The notes: generated by a model not told the origin, from the sequence alone. DNA of 15,368 bases from Gracilibacteraceae bacterium (GCA_031255985.1 JAIRRL010000115.1:1-15368), one strand, 5' to 3'. Numbered from the stretch's first letter, positions 6,120-13,360 are shown. Translations and numbers: made by a program.

Positions 6120-8750
6120 TTATTTTTCCGGCGCCACCAGTCCGCCGGCGCTCAGCATGAGGGCAGAGGCGGACACGGCGGCGGCGAGAGCGGCCCCGAC
6201 GACGCCGGCCGCGTCGATAATTCCCGCCGCCCGCAAGTCTTCCAGCTGTCCGGTTTGCGCGTTAAACCCCACTTCCGGCGGACTGGCGGCGAGTTTGGCC
6301 AGCACCGCTTCTCCGGACGCCCCCGTGTTGGCGGCCAGGCGAGCCAGCGGCGCTCTGAGCGCCAAAGCGTAGGCCCTGAGAGCGGCGCGCGCCGTCTCAT
6401 CGCCGGCCGCCGCCGCCAGACCTGCCGCCAGGTCGCGCTCCAGGGCTTCCGCCGCCCGCAGCAAGGCCAGGCCGCCGCCCGGCAGCAGGCCCGTTTTCCA
6501 GGCGCATTGGGCGGCGCGCACCGCTTTGCGGACGCGCTCCGTCCGTTCCAGCGCTTCCGGCTGTGTCACGCCGCCGACCTTGATCCGGGCCGCGCCGCCC
6601 TGAAACCAGCCCAGCCTGGCTTCCAGCTTATCCTTTGTCCAACCCGGCAGCCGCCTTGCCGCCAAAGCCTGCAATTCCTCCCCCCGCGCCCTGATCGCCG
6701 CCTGATCGCCGCCCCCGCCTATAATATCAGTGCGCTTGGCGCCGACTTTCGCTAAGTCCGCCTCGCCCAGCCAGTTTTCCCGCACTTGCCCCCAATCTGT
6801 CTCATCGCCGGCGATCAGCGCCCGGCCCCCGGTAATGACGGCGATGTCCGCCAATTCCTCCCGGCGGCGCTCGCCGGCCGCCGGAGCCAGGACTACGGTA
6901 ACCAAAAGACCGCCCCGCTTATGGGCGGACAGAAAGAGCGTGAGCAAATCCGCGGCAATATCGGCGGCGACGATCAAAAGCGGTCGCTCTTTTTTTACCG
7001 CCGCCGCCAGGACGGTTTCGATTTCCTGGGCGTAAGCGATGCGCCTGTCCGTCAGAAAAATGAGGGGATTGGGCAAAACCGCCAGATTTTCGGCTGGGTT
7101 TGTGACCATCCGCGGCGAGATATAACCGCGCGGGAAGGATATCCCCGGAATTTTTTCCGTTACGGAATGAGTGGCCGGCGAATTTTCAACTGTTATGACG
7201 CCGTCCGGGCCGACTAAAGCAAACGCGGCGGCGGCGAGTTCTCCCGCCTCGTCGCCGCCGGCCAAAGCCGCCGTTTTCCGCAGATCTCCCGCTGTCGCCG
7301 GCGCGGTCAGAGCAGCCAAATATTTTTCCGTATGCCTAAGTCCCTGCGTCAGGGCGCGGGCCAGCGCCGGGGCGGACAGGCCGGCGGCTCGCAGCGGCAG
7401 CGCCCTTTTCAGCAAGGCCGCTGTGAGGATAACCGCCGCGGTCGCGCCGTCTCCGGCCAAATCCTCCGTCCGGGCCGCCGCTTCCCTGGCGAGGGCGCAG
7501 CCCAGATCGCTGAATTCTTCCGTCAGTCTGACGACGCGGGTGATGCTTGCCCCGTCTCTTGTAAAACGGGGAAAGCCCCGTTCGGGGGCGACGTACACCT
7601 GCCCGCCCCGCGGCCCCAAAGTCACGCCCGCCGCAATGGCCAGGGTTTCGGCGCCCCGGTGCAGAGCCGTCAGGGCCGGACCGCCCCGCAAAATGGCGGT
7701 GTAATTCCCCGCGCTTTCGCCGCCGCCAGCGCCGCTACCCCGGCCGCCGCCTTTTGTCTCGCCGGCAACGGTCAGGATCAGGCCCGCTATCCCGCAGGCG
7801 TTCCGCAGCGCCGCCAGCAGCACCGGCAGCGGATCGTATATCCGGGCGGCGTCCGCTTCCGCGTAACAGGCGTTGACAAAATCATAAACCATGTCGCCTT
7901 TTTCCGCCGTCAGGGCGGAAACAAGGCGGCCGCCCTCCAGCCCGGCGTTTGTCCCCAGGCGCGCCAGCGGCGCGGTCAGAGCGGCCGCCCAGATTAAAGC
8001 CGCCGCCCGCGTTTCCTCCCGCCCCCCGGCGCGAGGCAGGATTTGGGCCGCCCGCGCCAGCGCCGCGCCCGCGCCGGGGATCACCCCGCCCGTCGCGGCG
8101 GCCCGCGCCGCGCTCAAGGCGTCCTGCGTCAGCGTCGCCCGCAGCTTGGTTTCCGCTTCCGTGGCCGCTCCGACAAAAACGGTGATGACATCGTTTTCTT
8201 CTCCCTCCGGCCGCGTCCGCTCAATATAATCTTCCCCGCGAATACTGGGGCGCACCGTCAGGCGCTCGCCGCCGCCCAAACCGGTGAGCGCCTGCATGGT
8301 TAATTTTCCCAAATCGGGGTCTTTGGCGGCCAAGGAAGCGACGGCGAGCAGGGCGGCCTCGTCAGGCGCCCGCCGCTGCTCGCTCAAATGACTGACAATA
8401 AGCGCCAGAGTTTCTTCCAGGGCCGGGCGCAAGCGTCCCGGATGAACGCCGGCCTGGATGCTTATCCGCCCGCGCCGCAATAATTCGCCCAGAAGGATCA
8501 AAGTGACGGTCGAACCGTCGCCGACTGTTTCCTTCGTTTTGGCCGCCGCTTCGCGGCAATAGGCCGCGCCCATGTTTTGGGCGGGATCCCGAAAAAATAT
8601 ATGCGCGGCGGTCTCCAGTCCGTCTTTGGTTACGAGCGGCTGGCGCGGGTAGCGGGATATTATGACCCCGCGCCCGAACGGCCCCAGAGTTTGCGCCGCC
8701 AGGGCCGCTACTTCTTCCGCTCCTTTGATTATGGCTGTTCTGACGGTCAT
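6120..8750 (-). CDS. Fused tandem GroEL-like chaperonin (CprD/CprE-type accessory)
   Basis: An 876-residue fusion of two GroEL-like units. Unit 1 (1-332) has equatorial and intermediate segments with TLGPFGRG, TKDG (D43), GDGST (D78 = GroEL D87), D210 (= D398) and D306 (= D495), but passes from about residue 160 straight to VGAATE at 193. It therefore lacks GroEL residues of roughly 190-375, the apical domain. A Gly/Ser-rich linker (333-348) follows. Unit 2 (349-876) is full length, with TLGPRGG, TRDG, GDGAT (D434), an apical domain (about 535-715, starting FPRGYISPR) and D846. The residue aligned without gaps to D398 is K742. Neither unit ends in the GGM tail. GroEL-like proteins CprD and CprE belong to the cpr clusters of Desulfitobacterium, so a role in RdhA maturation is likely but inferred. 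AAAGGA precedes the ATG. No frameshift is needed to join the halves. Confidence 0.93.
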   Translation of the reverse strand: MTVRTAIIKGAEEVAALAAQTLGPFGRGVIISRYPRQPLVTKDGLETAAHIFFRDPAQNMGAAYCREAAAKTKETVGDGSTVTLILLGELLRRGRISIQAGVHPGRLRPALEETLALIVSHLSEQRRAPDEAALLAVASLAAKDPDLGKLTMQALTGLGGGERLTVRPSIRGEDYIERTRPEGEENDVITVFVGAATEAETKLRATLTQDALSAARAAATGGVIPGAGAALARAAQILPRAGGREETRAAALIWAAALTAPLARLGTNAGLEGGRLVSALTAEKGDMVYDFVNACYAEADAARIYDPLPVLLAALRNACGIAGLILTVAGETKGGGRGSGAGGGESAGNYTAILRGGPALTALHRGAETLAIAAGVTLGPRGGQVYVAPERGFPRFTRDGASITRVVRLTEEFSDLGCALAREAAARTEDLAGDGATAAVILTAALLKRALPLRAAGLSAPALARALTQGLRHTEKYLAALTAPATAGDLRKTAALAGGDEAGELAAAAFALVGPDGVITVENSPATHSVTEKIPGISFPRGYISPRMVTNPAENLAVLPNPLIFLTDRRIAYAQEIETVLAAAVKKERPLLIVAADIAADLLTLFLSAHKRGGLLVTVVLAPAAGERRREELADIAVITGGRALIAGDETDWGQVRENWLGEADLAKVGAKRTDIIGGGGDQAAIRARGEELQALAARRLPGWTKDKLEARLGWFQGGAARIKVGGVTQPEALERTERVRKAVRAAQCAWKTGLLPGGGLALLRAAEALERDLAAGLAAAAGDETARAALRAYALALRAPLARLAANTGASGEAVLAKLAASPPEVGFNAQTGQLEDLRAAGIIDAAGVVGAALAAAVSASALMLSAGGLVAPEK

Positions 8751-8781
8751 GCTTTCGTCCTTTCCGGCCGGGATTTTTCTA

Positions 8782-8796
8782 TTGCCGCGGCGGCAA
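8782..8796 (-). other. Stable hairpin between rdhC and the chaperonin gene
   Basis: TTGCCG and CGGCAA form a perfect 6-bp GC-rich stem with a 3-base loop in the 63-base gap. No T run follows on the minus strand, so it does not look like an intrinsic terminator. It could be an mRNA processing or stability element between rdhBAC and the chaperonin. Confidence 0.35.
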
Positions 8797-8813
8797 AAGG
8801 GCCGCTCATTCCG

Positions 8814-10091
8814 TCAGCCTCCCGCCAGCACCCAGATAATGAGGCCCAAGGTCAGCAAATAAGAAACCGCGAAGGCGGCGTCGCTTTTGCGCCAGGGGCC
8901 TCCGGCGGGCGCCGCTTTGTCTGCCGAAGGCCGGGGGCCAGGCGGCTGCCGGCGCAGAAGCCGCGCCGCTTCCCGGCGGAAACCGGCGAGTAAATCCAGG
9001 AAAGTACCCACCGGGCAAAAGGCGCGGCACCAAAAACGGTGAAAGATGAAGCTGGCGGCCAGCAAAGTAAACAGCAAGTACCAGGCGGCGCTGGAGCCGC
9101 TCAGGCCAAAAGCCGCGCCGAAGGGGTCAAAATTGGAGGCGGAAGGATTGAGGGTCAAAAAAGCGATAAATATAACCGCCAGCAGGATTATTTTTTTCCC
9201 GGCGCGGGCGATTTTCATCAGGCGGGGAACGGTGAGGCCCACGCGGCTCAGACTGTGCGTCAACTCCTGCAGGCCGCAGAACGGGCAGACATAGGCGCAG
9301 TAGAGGTTTTTGCCGGAAAAAAGGACAAAAGCCAGCGCGCCCAAAACGATGATATACCACAGGGCGCTTTCAGCCGGCGGCGGAAAATAGCCGAGCAGAG
9401 CCGCCGATATATGGCCCATCGACAGAGAGCGGTTCAGCCAGAAGCCGAGGACGGCGATGCTGGCCAGGAGCAGGCCCAGGCGCCAGCGGCCGGACTTCTT
9501 TAGGCGGGCGCAGAGAGGGGCCAAAACCAGAATCAGGGCCGCCGCCGCTTCTTTCACCCCGAAAGCGACGGGGACGGCCGCTCTCTGCACCTGCAGACCG
9601 ATACCCCGTCCCGCCGCCGTATGGGCAATATCCTGCACGCCGGCGGCAATCGCCTGGCAGGAAAGCGTCGCTCCGGCCACCGCGTCCAGATCGTAACCCA
9701 AAGTCAGGGCAGCCGCCGCCGTCATTTTGTCATATTGTTTGAAATACCCGGCCTGTTCAAGTTTCAGGAGGTAGGAAGGGGTTTCCTTATGATCAAGCAC
9801 GGTAATATCCTTTAAGTTGCCGGCCGGATCCAGAAAAACCCCGACCAGAAGCGGGCCGCCGTAACCGATATTAGCATTAACGCCTACGTAACCCAACTCA
9901 GCCCCCGCCGGGTCGCGGGCCAAAGCGACGTGATCGTTCAGGGCCTCAAACCGCGCGGCCTCAGGCGCCAGAATCGCGTAATAATCCGCCACGACCGCCG
10001 CGTCCATCACATGAGTATGGCGGGCGTAAATCTGAGCCGCGGCCAAAACCAGCAGAACCGCCAGCCAAAGCGCGATTTTTTTCATTTGCAA
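8814..10091 (-). CDS. rdhC: RdhC/CprC-like membrane FMN-binding polyferredoxin protein
   Basis: A NosR/RdhC-type integral membrane protein of about 425 residues. Numbered from the upstream GTG at 10103, it has an N-terminal membrane helix (10-24), then an extracytoplasmic FMN-binding domain (about 60-165) with the flavin attachment motif DAVAGAT, where T146 is the expected covalent FMN site. Further membrane helices lie near 183-200, 207-223, 247-263, 303-318, 341-355 and 408-427. Two NapH/NosR-type cysteine motifs follow: CAYVCPFC (269-276) and CRAFCP (359-364). CprC/PceC proteins are thought either to pass electrons from quinols toward RdhA or to assist its maturation. The start is uncertain: AGGAG lies 11 bases before the TTG at 10091, touches the GTG at 10103, and is 17 bases from the ATG at 10085. 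It lies 82 bases after rdhA. Confidence 0.92.
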   Translation of the reverse strand: MQMKKIALWLAVLLVLAAAQIYARHTHVMDAAVVADYYAILAPEAARFEALNDHVALARDPAGAELGYVGVNANIGYGGPLLVGVFLDPAGNLKDITVLDHKETPSYLLKLEQAGYFKQYDKMTAAAALTLGYDLDAVAGATLSCQAIAAGVQDIAHTAAGRGIGLQVQRAAVPVAFGVKEAAAALILVLAPLCARLKKSGRWRLGLLLASIAVLGFWLNRSLSMGHISAALLGYFPPPAESALWYIIVLGALAFVLFSGKNLYCAYVCPFCGLQELTHSLSRVGLTVPRLMKIARAGKKIILLAVIFIAFLTLNPSASNFDPFGAAFGLSGSSAAWYLLFTLLAASFIFHRFWCRAFCPVGTFLDLLAGFRREAARLLRRQPPGPRPSADKAAPAGGPWRKSDAAFAVSYLLTLGLIIWVLAGG

Positions 10092-10185
10092 GGCGATATT
10101 CACTCCTTTGGGCGAGATAGGGGAAAAGAGGGTGTGGCGCTAAGGGCCGAACAACACCGGCGCGGCGGCGGCGCAAGGAGACGGA

Positions 10186-11574
10186 TTATAAGGGCGTAGA
10201 CTGGCCGGGGGCGTAAACCTTATAGAGTTCCGGCCATTCCAGCCACCACTTGTAACGCTGGATTTCCTCCGTGCCGTAACCGAATATATCGTCGATGGAT
10301 TTGAGCAAGGTTGAGGCCGCTTCGCCTTTGCTGCCCAGCCAAATGCCAGCCTCGTGGAACCAGGAATCCTCTTTCGAATTCCAGGGACAAACTTTCAGAC
10401 AGCGGCCGCAATTGACGCCCTCGTCGTTGCCCGCCCGAAAGGCCGTACATTTTGCCATGTCGCTGTCCCAGCGCATATAGCCGTTATACACTATCGGATC
10501 CCGTTCAAAGGAGATAGACTGAGCCGGGCAGTTTTCCGCGCATTTCATGCAAACCCGGCAGAAATCCAGCATCCCGAAGTCGATGGGTTTGTCGGGCGCC
10601 AGCGGCAGATCCGTGGTTACGGCGGCGACCTTGCTGCGAAAACCGATACGGGGATGAGCGACGCAATCACCGGTACGCGTCATCTCGCCCATGCCGGAAG
10701 CGATCAAGGCCGGCGGCATAGCGGCCTGATAGTTGCCAAAATGCGAAGCCCGCGCCCTGTAGCCAAGAGAGCGGATATACTGAGCGAGAATGACGGCGAT
10801 GTTGGCGGTGGCGTGATAACTGCGAAACGATTGCGAAACAGAAATACCGTCATAACCGGTGGAAGCCAGATAGGTTTCCAGATGCTGCTCCACAGCAAAA
10901 GTGATAACATAGGGCAAGTACTCCGATCGCTCAACCGGGTATTCCACCAGCGGCGCGTCCGGATCGGCGTGTCCGGCCGGAAAAGCGCCCTGGGGCGGGT
11001 TATGCTTGTGCGAATAATAAGCGTACTCAGGCATCCGGCCTATGCCGACTTCGTCCGCCCGTAAATAATAACATGTGTCCTTGATATGCTTGGACATCTG
11101 TTCCGGATCGGGAATGGGCAGTTTTTGAGGCGCCGGCTCGCCGGAAACCACGTGATCTTCGCTGACTACGCCAATGCCGAGGGAAAAGCCGGCAGTCAGG
11201 GGATATCTTTTGGATTGAGATAAAAATCCCCATCTGGCCTTTTCACCCAAGAGACCGCGAATAGCCAGAGAAAAGCCGGAGTCGATTTCCCGCGTCTGCT
11301 TTATTCCCCCGACTATTTGCGTGGTGCCCAGCCATTCGTCGTTGTGTTCGACGTAACGCACGGAGGCGCCGCCGTAATTCGGTTTGGGCCGAAGCTTCGA
11401 CCATTGACCGCGGCCTGGGTTTTGGTAATCCAGTTCCATGGCGCTCGCGGCGCTGTCGGCGGCGGTCAGAGTCTTTCTGCCGGTTGCCCAGACGCCGGCC
11501 ACGCCGGCGGCGGCAGCCGCCGCGCCTGTTTTCAGAAAATTGCGTCTGCTGATGCCTGATTTGCTTTTAATCAT
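10186..11574 (-). CDS. rdhA: Reductive dehalogenase catalytic subunit
   Basis: A 462-residue reductive dehalogenase, the corrinoid and Fe-S terminal reductase of organohalide respiration. A Tat signal opens the protein: SRRNFLK (9-15), then an Ala-rich hydrophobic segment to about residue 30. The core is typical: SYHATANIAVILAQYIRSLG, GMGEMTRTG, and TTDLPLAPDKPIDFG before the clusters. Cluster 1 is C339xxC342xxC345xxxC349P. Cluster 2 uses C376, then C389xxC392xxxC396P after a long gap, as is usual in this family. Y253 is a candidate for the catalytic tyrosine, by position only. The ATG at 11574 has AAGGA 6 bases ahead, and upstream in-frame codons are antisense to rdhB. It starts 2 bases after rdhB ends. 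The halogenated substrate cannot be predicted; family certain. Confidence 0.97.
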   Translation of the reverse strand: MIKSKSGISRRNFLKTGAAAAAAGVAGVWATGRKTLTAADSAASAMELDYQNPGRGQWSKLRPKPNYGGASVRYVEHNDEWLGTTQIVGGIKQTREIDSGFSLAIRGLLGEKARWGFLSQSKRYPLTAGFSLGIGVVSEDHVVSGEPAPQKLPIPDPEQMSKHIKDTCYYLRADEVGIGRMPEYAYYSHKHNPPQGAFPAGHADPDAPLVEYPVERSEYLPYVITFAVEQHLETYLASTGYDGISVSQSFRSYHATANIAVILAQYIRSLGYRARASHFGNYQAAMPPALIASGMGEMTRTGDCVAHPRIGFRSKVAAVTTDLPLAPDKPIDFGMLDFCRVCMKCAENCPAQSISFERDPIVYNGYMRWDSDMAKCTAFRAGNDEGVNCGRCLKVCPWNSKEDSWFHEAGIWLGSKGEAASTLLKSIDDIFGYGTEEIQRYKWWLEWPELYKVYAPGQSTPL

Positions 11575-11576
11575 GT

Positions 11577-11891
11577 TTATCCTTCTTTCTCTGCTGAAAC
11601 CGCCGGTTTGCCGGCTCCGCCGATGAACCCCAGCACCCTGGCCAAAACGACGGCCAGGACGACCGCGACGCCGCCAAAGAGGAATACCGCCGTACTTGTG
11701 GCTTTGACATGACCTACGCTCATGTTGATATAGCAGAAGGAAAATCCGACTGCCGCCGCCAGATACAAGAGAGCGAACAATATCCATGCCAGGATTTTGG
11801 CGCCGGTTTTTCTTGCTTGCAGACGTTTGCGGATAGCCAGCGCGGCCGCGATAAACACCGCGCCAGCCAAAAAGATTAATACTACGCTCAT
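11577..11891 (-). CDS. rdhB: Reductive dehalogenase membrane anchor protein
   Basis: A 104-residue hydrophobic protein with three predicted membrane helices (about 3-19, 33-55 and 66-90). The segment CYINMSVGHVKATSTAVFLF is typical of PceB/CprB anchors, which are thought to hold the exported RdhA on the outer face of the membrane. The Shine-Dalgarno (minus-strand AGGAGGTGAG, plus-strand 11895-11904) is nearly a perfect complement of the 16S tail. It is the first gene of the rdhB-rdhA-rdhC run, the order seen in cprBAC, and is divergent from the regulator gene across 62 bases holding a perfect palindrome. The C-terminus is short and polar (VSAEKEG). Confidence 0.93.
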   Translation of the reverse strand: MSVVLIFLAGAVFIAAALAIRKRLQARKTGAKILAWILFALLYLAAAVGFSFCYINMSVGHVKATSTAVFLFGGVAVVLAVVLARVLGFIGGAGKPAVSAEKEG

Positions 11892-11919
11892 TTTCTCACC
11901 TCCTATTGAAAAAATTTTC

Positions 11920-11931
11920 TGACATATGTCA
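11920..11931. promoter_or_regulatory. Palindrome between rdhB and rdhK, candidate RdhK operator
   Basis: TGACATATGTCA is a perfect 12-base palindrome in the 62-base gap between the divergent rdhB and regulator genes. CRP/FNR proteins bind palindromes of this architecture. It is not the canonical dehalobox (TTAAT-N4-ATTAA). Weak promoter-like elements flank it in both directions: on the plus strand TTGAAA at 11906-11911 with CACAAT at 11930-11935, and on the minus strand TTGTGA with TTTCAA. It would thus lie inside the promoter rather than at the -41.5 position of a class II activator site. Confidence 0.55.
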
Positions 11932-11953
11932 CAATCTGAAAGGGGAGACGGCT

Positions 11954-12649
11954 ATGACCGATTATTACCCGATTTTCAGTTACGGATGTTATGCTTTACA
12001 CAGCATAATGCAAAAAAACGGCGTTCGCCAACTCTGTTCCGCGGGCAGCGTTGTTTTGCGCTATGGGGACAATGTCTCGGATTTTTACTATATCGCTGAG
12101 GGCCGTATCCGTTATCTGCTGCTTGGGGCCGAAGCAGAGGAAAAGGTGATGCTCATCCTGGGCGCCGGCTCTTTTTTTGGCGCCGTGCCGATCATCCAAA
12201 ATGTGGAAGCGGCTGAAGCGGAAATCATCACTGAAGTGCCGACGACGCTTTACAAAATCAGTCAAGAGGAATTCAGGCGTTTGATAAGAATCAGCGGAAT
12301 GTTTAAGATGGAGATAATAAAAGGCCTGGCAAAAGGGTTTTATAATTTGAAGCAGCAAATCGAGTATCTGACTTTTATTCCCTGCAAGGAGCGCATTATG
12401 GAACTGCTGCGCGCCGGCGCCGACAGAACGACGCTGATTGAAGGCTGCTGGCGTCCGCTTCTTCATCAGTACACGCAAAACGATATCGCCAAGATCATCG
12501 GCGCCAATCGCAGCACAGTGACAAGAACCATCAATGAGTTGTGCCGCGAGGGGGCAATCCGTCTGCTTAACCGGAAAATACAGGTAAAGGAGAAAAAGGA
12601 GACGAATAGGGCCGGAAGCCGGGGGGCAAAAAAATGTCCGCGGCCTTAG
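11954..12649 (+). CDS. rdhK: CRP/FNR family regulator, CprK/RdhK type
   Basis: A 231-residue CRP/FNR protein, close to the length of CprK (232), which binds chlorinated phenols and activates reductive dehalogenase genes. The cyclic-nucleotide-like beta barrel spans about residues 20-105 (YIAEGRIRYLLLGAE, GAGSFFGAVPII), the dimer helix about 110-140, and the winged helix-turn-helix about 174-210 (TQNDIAKIIGANRSTVTRTI). R186 and R191 of the recognition helix suit G-containing half-sites. Cysteines at 12, 28, 144, 165, 197 and 228 include C12 and C197, near the redox-active C11 and C200 of CprK. The ATG at 11954 has AGGGGAG 6 bases ahead; the upstream in-frame ATG would start inside the divergent promoter. 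Identification as RdhK rests on its place beside rdhBAC; the effector is unknown. Confidence 0.9.
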   Translation: MTDYYPIFSYGCYALHSIMQKNGVRQLCSAGSVVLRYGDNVSDFYYIAEGRIRYLLLGAEAEEKVMLILGAGSFFGAVPIIQNVEAAEAEIITEVPTTLYKISQEEFRRLIRISGMFKMEIIKGLAKGFYNLKQQIEYLTFIPCKERIMELLRAGADRTTLIEGCWRPLLHQYTQNDIAKIIGANRSTVTRTINELCREGAIRLLNRKIQVKEKKETNRAGSRGAKKCPRP

Positions 12650-12656
12650 CTTTTGT

Positions 12657-12686
12657 TTGACAAGTGGCGTTCGCGTCCGCTATAAT
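12657..12686 (+). promoter_or_regulatory. Promoter of the toxin-antitoxin operon
   Basis: A consensus TTGACA (12657-12662) and TATAAT (12681-12686) are 18 bases apart, the strongest match in the window. Transcription would begin near 12693, about 90 bases before the antitoxin start, and run into a GC-rich hairpin with a T run. The -35 begins 8 bases after the rdhK stop codon. Confidence 0.8.
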
Positions 12687-12693
12687 ATTATTG

Positions 12694-12741
12694 CGCCGTC
12701 AGTTTTGTTGCGACGCGGTTGTGAGCCGCGGCGGCGTTTTT
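12694..12741 (+). terminator. Terminator-like hairpin in the mazEF leader
   Basis: An inner 5-bp stem (12714-12718 with 12726-12730) lies inside an outer CGCCG/CGGCG stem (12694-12698 with 12732-12736), and TTTTT follows directly (12737-12741). It begins at the predicted transcription start of the toxin-antitoxin operon. It could weaken or attenuate mazEF transcription, or terminate transcripts reading through from rdhK. The outer stem spans a large interior loop, so the fold is only moderately convincing. Confidence 0.4.
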
Positions 12742-12784
12742 GATAATTCAGATATTTGATCTGTTAGTGAGGGAGGCTGATTTC

Positions 12785-12976
12785 GTGCCAAACGACAAGG
12801 TATTAACCGGCGGATTACTGGAAGTGGAAGAAAACGCTTTGCCAGATAGTCGCAATCGAGAGCGGATGTGTCTTGGCTATGTTGAGATGGCGGGAATTAA
12901 CCTTACTCTTGCGCGGGAAAGCGCGCGGGAGGACTTTTTCTGGGGAAATATGATCGAATATTCAAATAATAATTGA
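12785..12976 (+). CDS. MazE/EndoAI-like antitoxin lacking the RHH domain
   Basis: A 63-residue protein directly before a MazF toxin. Residues 23-48 (RNRERMCLGYVEMAGINL and onward) match the toxin-binding tail of B. subtilis EndoAI (HNRDLMRRGYMEMAKINL). EndoAI has about 47 residues of ribbon-helix-helix before this point; here only about 22 residues precede it, and they show no KISLP strand or RHH helices. The GTG at 12785 has GGAGG 8 bases ahead. The in-frame start at 12740 lies on the leader T run and adds only 15 residues, still with no RHH. The strong promoter at 12657 leaves no room for a longer gene. It should still be able to cover MazF but probably cannot bind DNA as EndoAI-type antitoxins do. 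The mazF gene follows 27 bases later. Confidence 0.75.
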   Translation: MPNDKVLTGGLLEVEENALPDSRNRERMCLGYVEMAGINLTLARESAREDFFWGNMIEYSNNN

Positions 12977-13003
12977 TTTGCTAATCGCGAGGAAAGTAAA
13001 ATA

Positions 13004-13360
13004 ATGGTAATGAGCATTAAGCGCGGGGAAATTTACTACGCGGAACTGAACCCTGTTGTCGGTTCCGAGCAGGGAGGAACGCGCCCGGTACTGGTTGTGC
13101 AAAATAATGTCGGCAACCAGTTCAGCCCGACGACCATCGTAGCGGCCATCACATCGCAGATTTCCAAGGCCAAACTGCCCACGCACGTGGAGGTGCGGGC
13201 CAGTCACAGCGGCTTGGAAAGGGATTCGGTGATTCTGGCCGAGCAGATCCGCACCATAGATAAAAGTAGATTAAAAGAAAAAGTGGCGGTACTCAGCGAT
13301 GAGATCATGAAACGGGTTGACGCCGCGATTGAGATAAGTCTCGGCGTCATGGAAATCTGA
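13004..13360 (+). CDS. mazF: MazF/NdoA (EndoA) mRNA interferase toxin
   Basis: A 118-residue toxin closely resembling B. subtilis NdoA, an endoribonuclease that cuts mRNA at UACAU-type sites; the cleavage site here is not predictable. The signature KRGEIYYAELNPVVGSEQGG and QFSPTTIVAAITSQ are present. Counted from the second methionine, the catalytic Arg25 (GTRPVL) and Thr48 (AITSQ) fall exactly at the NdoA positions. The C-terminus (SVILAEQIRTIDKSRL) is complete, so the toxin looks intact. GAGGAAA about 8 bases ahead supports the ATG at 13004, although the ATG at 13010 matches the family start. It lies 27 bases after the antitoxin gene and shares its promoter. Confidence 0.95.
   Translation: MVMSIKRGEIYYAELNPVVGSEQGGTRPVLVVQNNVGNQFSPTTIVAAITSQISKAKLPTHVEVRASHSGLERDSVILAEQIRTIDKSRLKEKVAVLSDEIMKRVDAAIEISLGVMEI

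Noticed and set aside
7332..7997. Long plus-strand open frames opposite the chaperonin gene, also at 7171-7704, 7891-8229 and 8577-8993
   Set aside because: They are Ala/Arg/Pro/Gln-rich shadows of a GC-rich gene, with no ribosome binding sites or family motifs.
6120..8750. Chaperonin fusion as a sequencing artefact joining two genes
   Set aside because: The frame is continuous through a Gly-rich linker with no stop, no internal start with a good ribosome binding site was noticed at the junction, and both halves keep chaperonin motifs in the same frame.
8782..8796. Intrinsic terminator after rdhC
   Set aside because: The stem is followed by A-rich, not T-rich, sequence on the transcribed strand.
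11575..11787. N-terminal extension of rdhA by 71 residues
   Set aside because: The extension lies within rdhB in another frame, and the Tat signal with its own ribosome binding site begins at 11574.
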